From assembly GCA_964459165.1 (NCBI GenBank), contig CAYWKM010000023.1, forward strand, positions 1 to 24,520: a stretch of DNA of 24,520 nt, in the 5' to 3' direction. The number at the start of each line of letters is the position of its first letter. Positions within the stretch are counted from its first letter, which is position 1. This stretch comes from RGIG4074 sp964459165. Lineage in GTDB: Bacteria; Bacillota; Clostridia; Christensenellales; Borkfalkiaceae. Made by a program: the position numbers and the translations under genes. The notes under the pieces are model-generated. The model had not been told where the DNA came from. It searched no databases and saw only the letters and a list, made by a program, of their open reading frames with translations. Of the stretch, positions 8,451 to 15,879 are shown one piece after another.

Positions 8451-10265
8451 ATGAGCATATATTTTAATCCACTTGATATACGATGTAAAAGCATTATCGG
8501 CGGAATGAAACAAGGAGAAAAATTAGAGCTCAATGTTTTTTGTCAGAAGGATGAATTTTCTTCTGACAAATTTCTGCTGGTAATCAATAGAGACGGCGAA
8601 CACACAAAATATTTTGAAATGACGAAAACCGATTTCGGTTGGCATATCACGATACGCATTCATAACCCCGGGTTATATTTTTATCGCTTTAAGGTGGGAG
8701 ATCTGAAAATCGGAAGGGGCGCGTATCGATTCGCCGATATCTCCGATGATTCTCCCTCCTACCAGCTGACGGTCTATTCCGAAGATTATAAAACGCCCGA
8801 TTGGTTCAAAGGCGGCGTCATGTACCAAATTTTTCCCGATCGGTTTTACAAAGCGGGTGAAATTCCCATAGCGGCAGATAAGATTTTGCGTAGCGATTGG
8901 GGCGGGACGCCTTATTATAAGCCGAATGAATGCGGAAAGGTTATGAATAACGACTTTTTCGGCGGAAACCTTAAAGGCGTGCAAGAAAAACTCCCGTATT
9001 TGAAATCGTTGGGCGTTACCGTTATCTATTTCAATCCCATATTTGAAGCATTTTCCAATCACCGTTACGATACGGGCGATTATATGAAGATCGATTCTCT
9101 CTTGGGAAGCAAGGAAGATTTTTGCGAATTGATCGACGAAGCGGCAAAGCTCGGGATCAAGATCATTTTAGACGGGGTATTCAATCATACCGGAGACGAT
9201 AGTCGTTATTTCAATAAATATGGAAAATACGATGAATTAGGGGCTTATCAGTCCACGGAATCCAAATACTTCGATTGGTATCATTTTATTCATTATCCCG
9301 AACTATACGACGGTTGGTGGGGGATTTCCACCCTCCCCGCAGTCAATAAGCATTCCAAATCCTACCGCAATTTTATTTTCGGAGAAAACGGCGTTTTAAA
9401 AACGTGGCTGAGAAGCGGCGTCGGAGGCTATCGCCTTGACGTGGCGGATGAACTTCCCGATTTTTTCTTAAAAGAGTTACGTTCTTCCGTGAAAGAGGAA
9501 AATTCGGAGGCGATCATCATCGGCGAGGTTTGGGAGGACGCGTCTAATAAAATCGCATATAGCCGGAGAAGAGAATATCTGCAGGGCTATGAGCTGGACA
9601 GCGTAATGAATTATCCCTTAAAGGACGCCATCATTGATTTTGTAAAGACAAAAAACACGGACGGTTTGCGGGAAACGATGGGGACGCTTATCGATCATTA
9701 TCCGAAGTGCGTCCTTGACAGTTTGATGAATATCTTAGGTACGCATGACACAAGTAGAATTTTAACGGTTCTCGGAGGAAAGGAATGTTCTTCCAAGGAT
9801 GAAATGAGCGTTACGCATATGACCCAAGAAGAGAAGGCGAACGCAATCGAATCTCTCAAAATTGCCGCGCTGTTACAGTTCACGCTTCCGGGCGTTCCCT
9901 GCATTTACTACGGCGATGAAAACGGCATGGAGGGGTATGGCGATCCCTTCTGTCGCGGAACTTACGATTGGAAGAACCGGAATACGGCTCTTACCGAATA
10001 TTATAGGAAGCTGAGCGATATCCGTAATAACGTTTTAAAAGACGTCATGAGGGACGGCGAATATTCCGAAATCGGAAGAGATGAAAGAATTTATATCTTT
10101 TCCAGAAAGAAGGGAATTCAATCCTTTTACGTCTTTGTGAATTTTTCCGACAGGACGGTCGTTTTAAAAACGGACGGACGCTGGAAGGAATTGTTGACCG
10201 ATCTCGAATACAATCATCTTTTTGAAATAAAACCCAATGATTACGGAATACTCATTAAGATTTAG
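8451..10265 (+). CDS. Intracellular GH13 alpha-glucan hydrolase (neopullulanase/cyclomaltodextrinase-like)
   Basis: A glycoside hydrolase family 13 protein that probably hydrolyses alpha-1,4 and perhaps alpha-1,6 bonds in maltodextrins or limit dextrins. An N-terminal beta domain (about residues 1-115) precedes the barrel, which opens at GGVMYQIFPDRFY. The four GH13 regions are present: DGVFNHTG, GYRLDVADE with nucleophile Asp330, IIGEVWED with Glu359, and NILGTHDTSR with Asp433. No signal peptide is visible, so it acts in the cytoplasm. The domain plan and length (604 residues) resemble neopullulanase and cyclomaltodextrinase, but the exact specificity is inference. It starts 10 bp after glgP without a clear ribosome binding site, suggesting translational coupling. 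No GlgX-type debranching enzyme is in the window, so this enzyme could fill that role. Confidence 0.88.
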   Translation: MSIYFNPLDIRCKSIIGGMKQGEKLELNVFCQKDEFSSDKFLLVINRDGEHTKYFEMTKTDFGWHITIRIHNPGLYFYRFKVGDLKIGRGAYRFADISDDSPSYQLTVYSEDYKTPDWFKGGVMYQIFPDRFYKAGEIPIAADKILRSDWGGTPYYKPNECGKVMNNDFFGGNLKGVQEKLPYLKSLGVTVIYFNPIFEAFSNHRYDTGDYMKIDSLLGSKEDFCELIDEAAKLGIKIILDGVFNHTGDDSRYFNKYGKYDELGAYQSTESKYFDWYHFIHYPELYDGWWGISTLPAVNKHSKSYRNFIFGENGVLKTWLRSGVGGYRLDVADELPDFFLKELRSSVKEENSEAIIIGEVWEDASNKIAYSRRREYLQGYELDSVMNYPLKDAIIDFVKTKNTDGLRETMGTLIDHYPKCVLDSLMNILGTHDTSRILTVLGGKECSSKDEMSVTHMTQEEKANAIESLKIAALLQFTLPGVPCIYYGDENGMEGYGDPFCRGTYDWKNRNTALTEYYRKLSDIRNNVLKDVMRDGEYSEIGRDERIYIFSRKKGIQSFYVFVNFSDRTVVLKTDGRWKELLTDLEYNHLFEIKPNDYGILIKI

Positions 10266-10276
10266 CCGAAGAATCT

Positions 10277-10290
10277 ATCATTTAAATGAT
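10277..10290. repeat. Perfect 14-bp palindrome next to the terminator
   Basis: ATCATTTAAATGAT is fully self-complementary. It lies directly left of the bidirectional terminator, just after the GH13 stop codon. It could be part of the end structure of the leftward transcript or a small protein site; nothing more can be said. Confidence 0.6.
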
Positions 10291-10332
10291 AAAAAAGAGC
10301 TTGAAGATAAAAATATTTCAAAGCTCTTTTTT
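10291..10332. terminator. Bidirectional intrinsic terminator between the glycogen cluster and the DnaD gene
   Basis: The arms AAAAAAGAGCTTGAA (10291-10305) and TTTCAAAGCTCTTTTTT (10316-10332) pair with a single-base bulge around a loop of about 10 nt. The A-run on one side and T-run on the other give a U-tract for both strands. It can therefore end the rightward glycogen transcript and the leftward dnaD-like transcript, whose stop codon is only 4 bp away. Confidence 0.88.
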
Positions 10333-10335
10333 CTT

Positions 10336-12063
10336 TTATCGCTTATTGTAGCATTCGCAAGCCTTTCCGTCCGGAAGAAATCCCGTATCGTTGCATTTTT
10401 TACACTGATATTGAGGAATAAGCATTTCTTCCGTCATACCCATAGAAGATAAAATTTCTCTCTGCCTATTTCTCAAACGGGAGATCCTTTCGTTGATAAC
10501 GGAAACGTTATTCGGTTCGAACACTTTGGCTCGCGCCAGCTCGATATTTCCCGAGCTCAGCTCGGAGGAAACCCGTACGTATTCCGGATTTGTTTCCGCT
10601 TTTTTGATATATTTATCCGCTTTTGCCTGCGCGCTTCTTCTGCGATCGGCATAATATCTTTCCCTGTCCGCTTTATCGTCGAGAGCCTTTGTCCGCTTAT
10701 CGACTTCTTTTCTGTTTTCAATCAATAAATTGGTCGGCGACGCTTCGGGAATATCCTCTACTTTAAATATATTCTGCTGCTTCCAATCCGATAGGATCTT
10801 ATTCATATAAGGAATAGGGCTGACGGTTGAGGAGGACCTTTTTGCCGCTTCCAATATCATCGCATCGTTGAAGTTCCAATCATGCCAGGTCTTTATCATT
10901 GAAAGAGGGGAGTTCCCCAAACGAACGCTCGGACAGAGAGCTTTTATTTCGAGGAGAATTTTTAATTCGGCGTTCCTGTCGGCGATATATTGATTGACGT
11001 TCTCGTCGGAAATGATGCTCTTTCGATAAAGTTCTTCGATGAGCGAATCCATCTCTATAAAAGTATTATGCGAAATTCTCGTACAGTACACCGCTATACT
11101 GCACAGCGCTTCCTCGTCATAGCCTCGGTTATACCATTTTTCGACATATTCTTCTATATATGTTTGAGGAGAATGAATTTTTATGCTTAGCTTCCTTGCT
11201 ATTTTAAAGGTTAGATTTGAAAGAAGTTCATTTTCCGCGAGATAGGCGGATACTTCGTCGTCGGAAATTTTGCCCGCTTCATGAACCTGATTGAGCAATA
11301 AATCGAGATTTTCCATGCTCCCGCGTTTCAAAGTTTTCGCCGCCGTTTTGATGGCGGTGAGAGAAAGACCGTACTGCGTCGTCCATTTATCGAAGAGCGT
11401 ATAATCTCCTTCTTCGGGAGCTTTAAACGTATTCAAAGAGGTAAAGATGCTTAAAATATCTTTTTCGTGAATGTTATAGCCGGACAGTTCCTTTTCGACC
11501 TGTTGATAGGTGAGCAAATTTTGCGATATAAATTTTTTTGCTTTATTGATAATATAGGACTGCGTGACGTTGCTTCCTTTCTTGTCGATGCAATATTGCG
11601 CAATCAGCAGAAACGCTTCCTGTTCGATATTATTTTCTTGCAGGAAGTTCATATATTTTATGCTTTCGTTGTAAGAAACGAACTTTCCGACCTTCTGCAT
11701 TTTATTTTGAAGCTCTTTATTGAAGTCGGCATATTTGTCGTATCGGATCTTTTTCGGTCTGCCGAGCGCGTTAACGACCGGCAGAAATTCAACGACAAAG
11801 GGATCCTTCGATAAAATTCTTACCAGGTCGAAATCCTCCCAAAACGAGAATGCGTTTTTTATTTCCTCTTCCGTACAATTGAATGATTTTGCCATGGAGG
11901 CGACGCTTAATTCCATAGAAGGATGTTGGCAGAGGAAAAGCCCGTAAAGATATACCTTTACCGTGAAGCCGTCCGACTGCGGCATATATTTCGTAATGTA
12001 TTGATTTTCGATCAAGGTATACGAATTTTCCGAAAATTCTTTTGAAAAGGAACAAAACGACAT
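10336..12063 (-). CDS. DnaD-domain replication protein with a C-terminal DnaC/DnaI-like zinc motif
   Basis: Probably a primosome protein helping load the replicative helicase. Residues about 30-100 look like a winged-helix DnaD N-terminal domain. A long helical part follows with DnaD C-terminal (DnaB_2-type) repeats. The clearest is residues 389-438, with PYMNKILSDWKQQNIFKVEDI. Weaker ones lie near 134-192, 223-275 and 302-360. Residues about 465-550 are charged and coiled-coil-like. The end carries Cys554-X2-Cys557 and Cys569-X-Cys571 in QCKKCNDTGF and ACECYNKR. That tail closely recalls the N-terminal region of clostridial DnaC-like ATPases, yet the chain stops at 575 before any Walker motif. 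The start at 12063 has GGAG 7 nt upstream. It is convergent with the glycogen cluster. The DnaD call is firm; the fusion reading is inference. Confidence 0.85.
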   Translation of the reverse strand: MSFCSFSKEFSENSYTLIENQYITKYMPQSDGFTVKVYLYGLFLCQHPSMELSVASMAKSFNCTEEEIKNAFSFWEDFDLVRILSKDPFVVEFLPVVNALGRPKKIRYDKYADFNKELQNKMQKVGKFVSYNESIKYMNFLQENNIEQEAFLLIAQYCIDKKGSNVTQSYIINKAKKFISQNLLTYQQVEKELSGYNIHEKDILSIFTSLNTFKAPEEGDYTLFDKWTTQYGLSLTAIKTAAKTLKRGSMENLDLLLNQVHEAGKISDDEVSAYLAENELLSNLTFKIARKLSIKIHSPQTYIEEYVEKWYNRGYDEEALCSIAVYCTRISHNTFIEMDSLIEELYRKSIISDENVNQYIADRNAELKILLEIKALCPSVRLGNSPLSMIKTWHDWNFNDAMILEAAKRSSSTVSPIPYMNKILSDWKQQNIFKVEDIPEASPTNLLIENRKEVDKRTKALDDKADRERYYADRRRSAQAKADKYIKKAETNPEYVRVSSELSSGNIELARAKVFEPNNVSVINERISRLRNRQREILSSMGMTEEMLIPQYQCKKCNDTGFLPDGKACECYNKR

Positions 12064-12091
12064 TGCGATTCTCCGAAATAAAATAATTCAC

Positions 12092-12120
12092 TTGATTTAT
12101 TTTTGATAGTGTTGTATAAT
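12092..12120 (+). promoter_or_regulatory. Rightward promoter for the 12249 gene set
   Basis: TTGATT (12092-12097), a 17-bp spacer and a perfect TATAAT (12115-12120) predict a start near 12127 and a leader of about 122 nt. The leader begins with a CGAGC/GCTCG hairpin (12127-12141). It also contains an 8-bp stem GGTAAAAA (12179-12186) with TTTTTACC (12213-12220). Confidence 0.7.
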
Positions 12121-12154
12121 AATGATCGAGCAATCCGCTCGTCACTATCATTAT
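12104..12154. repeat. Nested dyads between the two opposing promoters
   Basis: Three inverted repeats share one small region. TGATAGTG (12104-12111) pairs with CACTATCA (12143-12150). ATAATGAT (12119-12126) pairs with ATCATTAT (12147-12154). CGAGC (12127-12131) pairs with GCTCG (12137-12141). The outer pair overlaps the spacer of the rightward promoter and touches the -10 of the leftward one, so a dimeric regulator could control both. The inner hairpin would sit at the 5' end of both transcripts. Confidence 0.65.
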
Positions 12155-12178
12155 AGTATGAAACGAAGGTTTTTGCAA
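12150..12178 (-). promoter_or_regulatory. Leftward promoter for the DnaD-domain gene
   Basis: Read on the minus strand, TTGCAA (12178-12173), a 17-bp spacer and a perfect TATAAT (12155-12150) predict a start near 12143 and a leader of about 80 nt before the start codon at 12063. The predicted start lies inside the rightward transcript, so the two promoters face each other and their RNAs overlap by about 16 nt. Confidence 0.7.
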
Positions 12179-12248
12179 GGTAAAAACGCCTCTAACGCAA
12201 ATTTTTTACCGATCTATCATCGCTAATGACTTTAAGGAGATTTCTATT

Positions 12249-13976
12249 TTGTCCGATAAAATTTTAAACCCGAAAGACGTTTGTAAAGAAATCGATTATT
12301 TTTTCTCGTTGGATTATACATTGCTCGAGACGAAGCGTGAAGGGGATTTGACAATCGACAGAATTCGCTATAAAGGGAAGCCTATCGGCGGAGAAAGAGT
12401 AAGCGTTTACGCCGTTTACGCGCATCGCGATATCAATGAGTCCAACGCTGCCGTACTGCTTTTAAACGATATCGATCAGTCGATCGATTACGATCTGATT
12501 CGGTATTTCGAGCAAATGGGTTATTCTGTTCTCATGCCGGATTACAGAGGAGAAACGGACGAAAACAGAGGGAAGGGGAATTATACGATATATCCCGAAA
12601 AAATTTCATATGCCAATTACGAACAGGCGGGAAGGCGCGTTCAATATGCGGATGAGAGCGTTTTGGAGACGAGTTGGTTTGAATGGATCAGCGTTGCGAA
12701 ATTTTCCTGCGATTTCTTAAAACAGCAAAATTATTCGGAAATCGGGGTCGTCGGAATCAGAGGCGGCGGAGAAATTGTTTGGAAACTGATTGCTTCCCAA
12801 ACAGTTTCGTGCGCCATCGTCGTCAATGCCGCAGGTTGGCAGGCTTATCGGGGATATTACCGATATGACGACGAAAAGCTGGAGCTGACGGAAGAACGTT
12901 GCCGTTTTATCTGCGGACTGGATTCGCAAGCATATGCGCCCTTTATAAAAAGTCCTATCCTCATGCTTTGCGCCGGACACGACGAACGATGCGAAATCGA
13001 TCGCGCATACGATACGTATGCGCGGATCAATATTGAAACGGAAAAGGCAATCGCCTATTCTGTAGGGCATAACGGATATTTGGATGAAAACGTCAGCAAG
13101 GATATTCAACTTTTTTTAAGCAAATATCTGACCGGACGTCAGGTATTTATCCCTACGCCTGTGGACATTCAGGTCGTCGTTTCGGAGGAAAAGGAACTGA
13201 TTGCCGTCGTGAGTTTTGACGAGCAAAGTTCTGTTTCAAGAAGCGGATTATATTGCATCGCCGATCCGTTGAATCCTATCGACGGCGAGTGGACGGAAAT
13301 GCCGCATAAAACGACGTTGCCCGACAGACGAGAGGTTTTTCTTTTAAACGTCTGTTCAACGGCGACCGAATTGCATTTATTCGCTTATGCAATATGTACA
13401 AACGGATTTCTCACTACGTCGAAAATTGTCAGGTATCACATCACGCAATCGGTTAATAACAGTTATCCGAAGAACAGGGTATTATTTTCCGGCGGCGATA
13501 ACTCTTCGGGATTTTATTATATCGATAACAAAAAAAATACTCTTTCGGATATTCTGCTCCTCAACGCAGCCGAAAGTATTCCCAAGCTTGATAACGGCTA
13601 CGGAAATATTCTCGGATTGCTTTGCGACGACGGTTTAATTTCCTATCGTCCCGGAATGGAAGAATATTCCGCCGATGAAAATTCGCTCCTCTCTCTCGAC
13701 GTTTACTGCGAAGCGGAATGTGAATTATATATCGGATTATTAAAGCGGATCGACAGAAAATTACAGAGCTATTCCTTGAAGAGAAGAATTCAGCCCTTCG
13801 GAAAGTGGAAAAAGCTGGTGTTCAAGGCGAAGGATTTTGAAGCGGACGTATCTGACGACGGCGCGGCAAAGGAACAGGAGAAAAAGGAATTAAAATCTTT
13901 TAAAGGAATATCCGCTCTGACCTTTCAATGCGTCGATAAAAAACCCTATTTGGTAAACAACATTATTTGGATCTGA
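12249..13976 (+). CDS. Large alpha/beta-hydrolase-like protein without the catalytic serine
   Basis: Residues about 40-300 have the layout of an alpha/beta hydrolase. A first strand AAVLLLNDID is followed by YSVLMPDYRG, a nucleophile-elbow position, a late LMLCAGHDERCE acid region, and a final SVGHNGYLDENV with the expected histidine. The elbow reads VVGIRGGGEIVWK, with Arg171 where the G-X-S-X-G serine should be, so ordinary esterase or peptidase chemistry seems lost. Residues about 305-575 form a beta-rich region I do not recognise. Its end (WKKLVFKAKDF, then FKGISALTFQ) vaguely resembles carbohydrate-binding jelly-roll modules. No signal peptide is seen. The start is TTG at 12249, chosen because AAGGAG lies 9 nt upstream and no better start is near. 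It heads a tightly packed gene set, 3 bp before the DUF951 gene. Function unknown. Confidence 0.75.
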   Translation: MSDKILNPKDVCKEIDYFFSLDYTLLETKREGDLTIDRIRYKGKPIGGERVSVYAVYAHRDINESNAAVLLLNDIDQSIDYDLIRYFEQMGYSVLMPDYRGETDENRGKGNYTIYPEKISYANYEQAGRRVQYADESVLETSWFEWISVAKFSCDFLKQQNYSEIGVVGIRGGGEIVWKLIASQTVSCAIVVNAAGWQAYRGYYRYDDEKLELTEERCRFICGLDSQAYAPFIKSPILMLCAGHDERCEIDRAYDTYARINIETEKAIAYSVGHNGYLDENVSKDIQLFLSKYLTGRQVFIPTPVDIQVVVSEEKELIAVVSFDEQSSVSRSGLYCIADPLNPIDGEWTEMPHKTTLPDRREVFLLNVCSTATELHLFAYAICTNGFLTTSKIVRYHITQSVNNSYPKNRVLFSGGDNSSGFYYIDNKKNTLSDILLLNAAESIPKLDNGYGNILGLLCDDGLISYRPGMEEYSADENSLLSLDVYCEAECELYIGLLKRIDRKLQSYSLKRRIQPFGKWKKLVFKAKDFEADVSDDGAAKEQEKKELKSFKGISALTFQCVDKKPYLVNNIIWI

Positions 13977-13979
13977 AGA

Positions 13980-14165
13980 ATGTATCGTCTCGGAGATAAA
14001 ATTATTACGAAGAAAAAGCATCCCTGCGGGGGAAGCAGCTGGATCGTTATACGCAACGGCGCCGATTACAAGCTCAAATGTGAAAAATGCGGAAGATGTA
14101 TTTTGCTTACGCCGGATGAATTGAAAAAAAGAATGAAAAGCGTTATCGTCAGTTCGGAGGATTAA
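13980..14165 (+). CDS. DUF951 family small protein
   Basis: A 61-residue cytoplasmic protein of the DUF951 family, common in Bacillota and of unknown function. The family pattern is clear: an N-terminal YRLGDKIITKKKHPCGG, then WIVIRNGADYKLKCEKCGR. Three cysteines (in HPCGG and KCEKCG) suggest a metal-binding or nucleic-acid-binding fold, which is inference. The start at 13980 is 3 bp after the hydrolase stop and has only a weak GAAG upstream, implying coupled translation. It ends 3 bp before lepB. Confidence 0.88.
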   Translation: MYRLGDKIITKKKHPCGGSSWIVIRNGADYKLKCEKCGRCILLTPDELKKRMKSVIVSSED

Positions 14166-14168
14166 TCC

Positions 14169-14765
14169 ATGCGTAAAGAAGACCTTCAAGACAGCATCGT
14201 GTACGAAAATTGTTTTCACGCAAAATCTATAAAGTCTAATAATGCGTTTCTTATTTTTATCATTTGCCTGTTGCTCCTTTTTTGCGTCGGGCGTTACGCT
14301 TTTTTCTCCGTTTACAGCGGAATTTACGTGGAGGGCAATTCCATGAACGAAACGCTGAAAGACGGCGATTGTCTCTATGCCAATAAGCGGAAGAAGGCGA
14401 AAAGAGGGGATATCATAGTCGTCGACGTAACTGCTTATAGGCAACAGGGCTTGTTTTCCGGCGAATATATTATTAAAAGGTTAATCGGAATCGCGGGCGA
14501 TAAACTGTATTGCTCCGACGGAGTCGTTTACATCATGTATTCCGGTTCATCCGAATATATCGCTCTATCGGAAAGCTACGCGTCCTCTCTCACGCCGTCT
14601 TTCGGTGAAGTAACGGTCGGCGAGGGCGAAATCTTCTTTCTGGGAGATAATCGTTCTATCAGCAAAGACAGCACAGAAGTAGGCTGTCTGAAGGAAAGCG
14701 ATATCTACGGCGTCGTCACCGAGTGGTCGATAAAAAACAAGACATGGCTTTCGTATATTTTTTAA
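14169..14765 (+). CDS. lepB: Signal peptidase I
   Basis: Membrane-bound serine protease that removes signal peptides from exported proteins. One N-terminal transmembrane helix (about residues 26-48) anchors an extracytoplasmic catalytic domain. The nucleophile is Ser58 in VEGNSMNETL, and the general base is Lys103 in YIIKRLIGIAGD. The late family box FFLGDNRSISKDS is present. At 198 residues with a single anchor it is the short Gram-positive type. The start at 14169 has GGAGG 8 nt upstream. Its neighbours on the right are two membrane proteins of unknown role; co-transcription may reflect a shared envelope function, but that is only context. Confidence 0.95.
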   Translation: MRKEDLQDSIVYENCFHAKSIKSNNAFLIFIICLLLLFCVGRYAFFSVYSGIYVEGNSMNETLKDGDCLYANKRKKAKRGDIIVVDVTAYRQQGLFSGEYIIKRLIGIAGDKLYCSDGVVYIMYSGSSEYIALSESYASSLTPSFGEVTVGEGEIFFLGDNRSISKDSTEVGCLKESDIYGVVTEWSIKNKTWLSYIF

Positions 14766-14788
14766 GTTAACATTTTGAGGAGAAAAAA

Positions 14789-15301
14789 ATGTTTTTTCGA
14801 CTGTTAAAGGCAACGGCTAACGCTATCGTTTGGTTGATAAAAAAAGTATTTTCTTTGCTTTTTCATTTAATCAATAAATGTCGCCTTTGGTTGATTCTTT
14901 GTTATCTGGCTGTCTGCGGAATCGTTCAGCTTATTTGGCGTATATTTGACGATAGGAATGTCCTGTTGCTGTTTTTTGTCGTTTTTTTCATCCTGCTGCT
15001 GATAACCGGTTATTCCTTTTTCTTTTCATTTAAAAGAAAAAGGAAAAAGAAGCGGGATAAAAAAGGAGTCGAGCAAAAGCGCAATACGCCTTCCGTTGAG
15101 CCGGAAGCCGACGAACCGTCGACAATCCAACCGCGTCAAATCACCGTCGATGAAGTAAATTATCCTCGCTATTATCGAATCGCGGACAACGAAGATTTTG
15201 TCATGGCGGAATACAGAGATCGCTACGAGCTTTACCGTGTAGTAAACGGCGAAAAGCTTTACATTCGAACGGATTATAAAAAGAGGGGGAATCAATCATG
15301 A
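14789..15301 (+). CDS. Uncharacterised membrane protein with a basic linker
   Basis: I do not recognise this 170-residue protein. An amphipathic or hydrophobic stretch covers residues 1-29. Two likely transmembrane helices follow at about 31-52 and 57-80, then a very basic run FKRKRKKKRDKK (81-92), consistent with a cytoplasmic C-terminus. Residues 93-115 are acidic and low in complexity. Residues 117-166 form a compact polar segment rich in Tyr and Arg (NYPRYYRIADNEDF). The start at 14789 has GAGGAG 7 nt upstream. Its stop overlaps the next start as ATGA at 15298-15301, a sign of coupled translation with the next membrane protein. A joint complex is plausible but unproven. Confidence 0.75.
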   Translation: MFFRLLKATANAIVWLIKKVFSLLFHLINKCRLWLILCYLAVCGIVQLIWRIFDDRNVLLLFFVVFFILLLITGYSFFFSFKRKRKKKRDKKGVEQKRNTPSVEPEADEPSTIQPRQITVDEVNYPRYYRIADNEDFVMAEYRDRYELYRVVNGEKLYIRTDYKKRGNQS

Positions 15302-15879
15302 TACGTATCTATGAAGACGACGATTATTTAAACGCGTTAAAGCAATATCGGCGTATTCTGTCTTTTTTCTTATGCGTCACGGCGCTATACGTCGTTCTTT
15401 GCGCCGGAAGCGTCGTTTGGAATTTATCTCTTCCCTATAATTCTTCCATTTCTATTCTTATAAAAGTTTTAATCGGCGTATTTACGGCAATTTACGTTAT
15501 TTTTGTTTATATTTACGGCGGAATTAAAATGCATCGCTCCAAATATTATTGCCGAATGTTAAAACTCCTTTCAAGAGGGATAAAGGAAAAGGGATTGGCT
15601 TATTTTTCCCATATAGACGATTGGGAAACCAAAGATAAGGTAGACGTGAACGTGCTCGTTTTCAAAACGTGGAATACAAAGAAACAGAAATGGGACGAGA
15701 GAAACGTTTACGTAGACGCCGAAAAGGAACTTCCCGAATTTGAGGAGAACGAAGAGGTTTTATATATCACGCAGGGAAACGTTTTGGTGGAATATACCAA
15801 AACCGGAAATTTTTGTCAGGAAATCGCACGGAAGGAGACTCAGGATGAAAGCAGTGGTAACGGTAACGGGGAAAGATAA
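15298..15879 (+). CDS. Uncharacterised two-helix membrane protein
   Basis: A 193-residue protein I cannot assign. Two transmembrane helices are predicted at about residues 20-44 and 52-76, separated by a short loop. A cytoplasmic domain of about 115 residues follows, containing the beta-rich stretch VDVNVLVFKTWNTKKQKW, then an acidic ELPEFEENEEVLYI. The reading frame is convincing: it opens with an ATGA overlap with the preceding gene, its codon use resembles its neighbours, and it carries clear hydrophobic helices. The last 35 bases overlap the ACT-domain gene, whose ribosome binding site lies inside this coding sequence. The C-terminal tail is Ser/Gly/Asn-rich and probably disordered. The pair with the 14789 gene seems to be a unit. 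Confidence 0.75.
   Translation: MIRIYEDDDYLNALKQYRRILSFFLCVTALYVVLCAGSVVWNLSLPYNSSISILIKVLIGVFTAIYVIFVYIYGGIKMHRSKYYCRMLKLLSRGIKEKGLAYFSHIDDWETKDKVDVNVLVFKTWNTKKQKWDERNVYVDAEKELPEFEENEEVLYITQGNVLVEYTKTGNFCQEIARKETQDESSGNGNGER

Noticed and set aside
15740..15844. N-terminal extension of the ACT-domain protein
   Set aside because: The extension is the preceding membrane protein gene read in another frame; AAGGAG supports the start at 15845.
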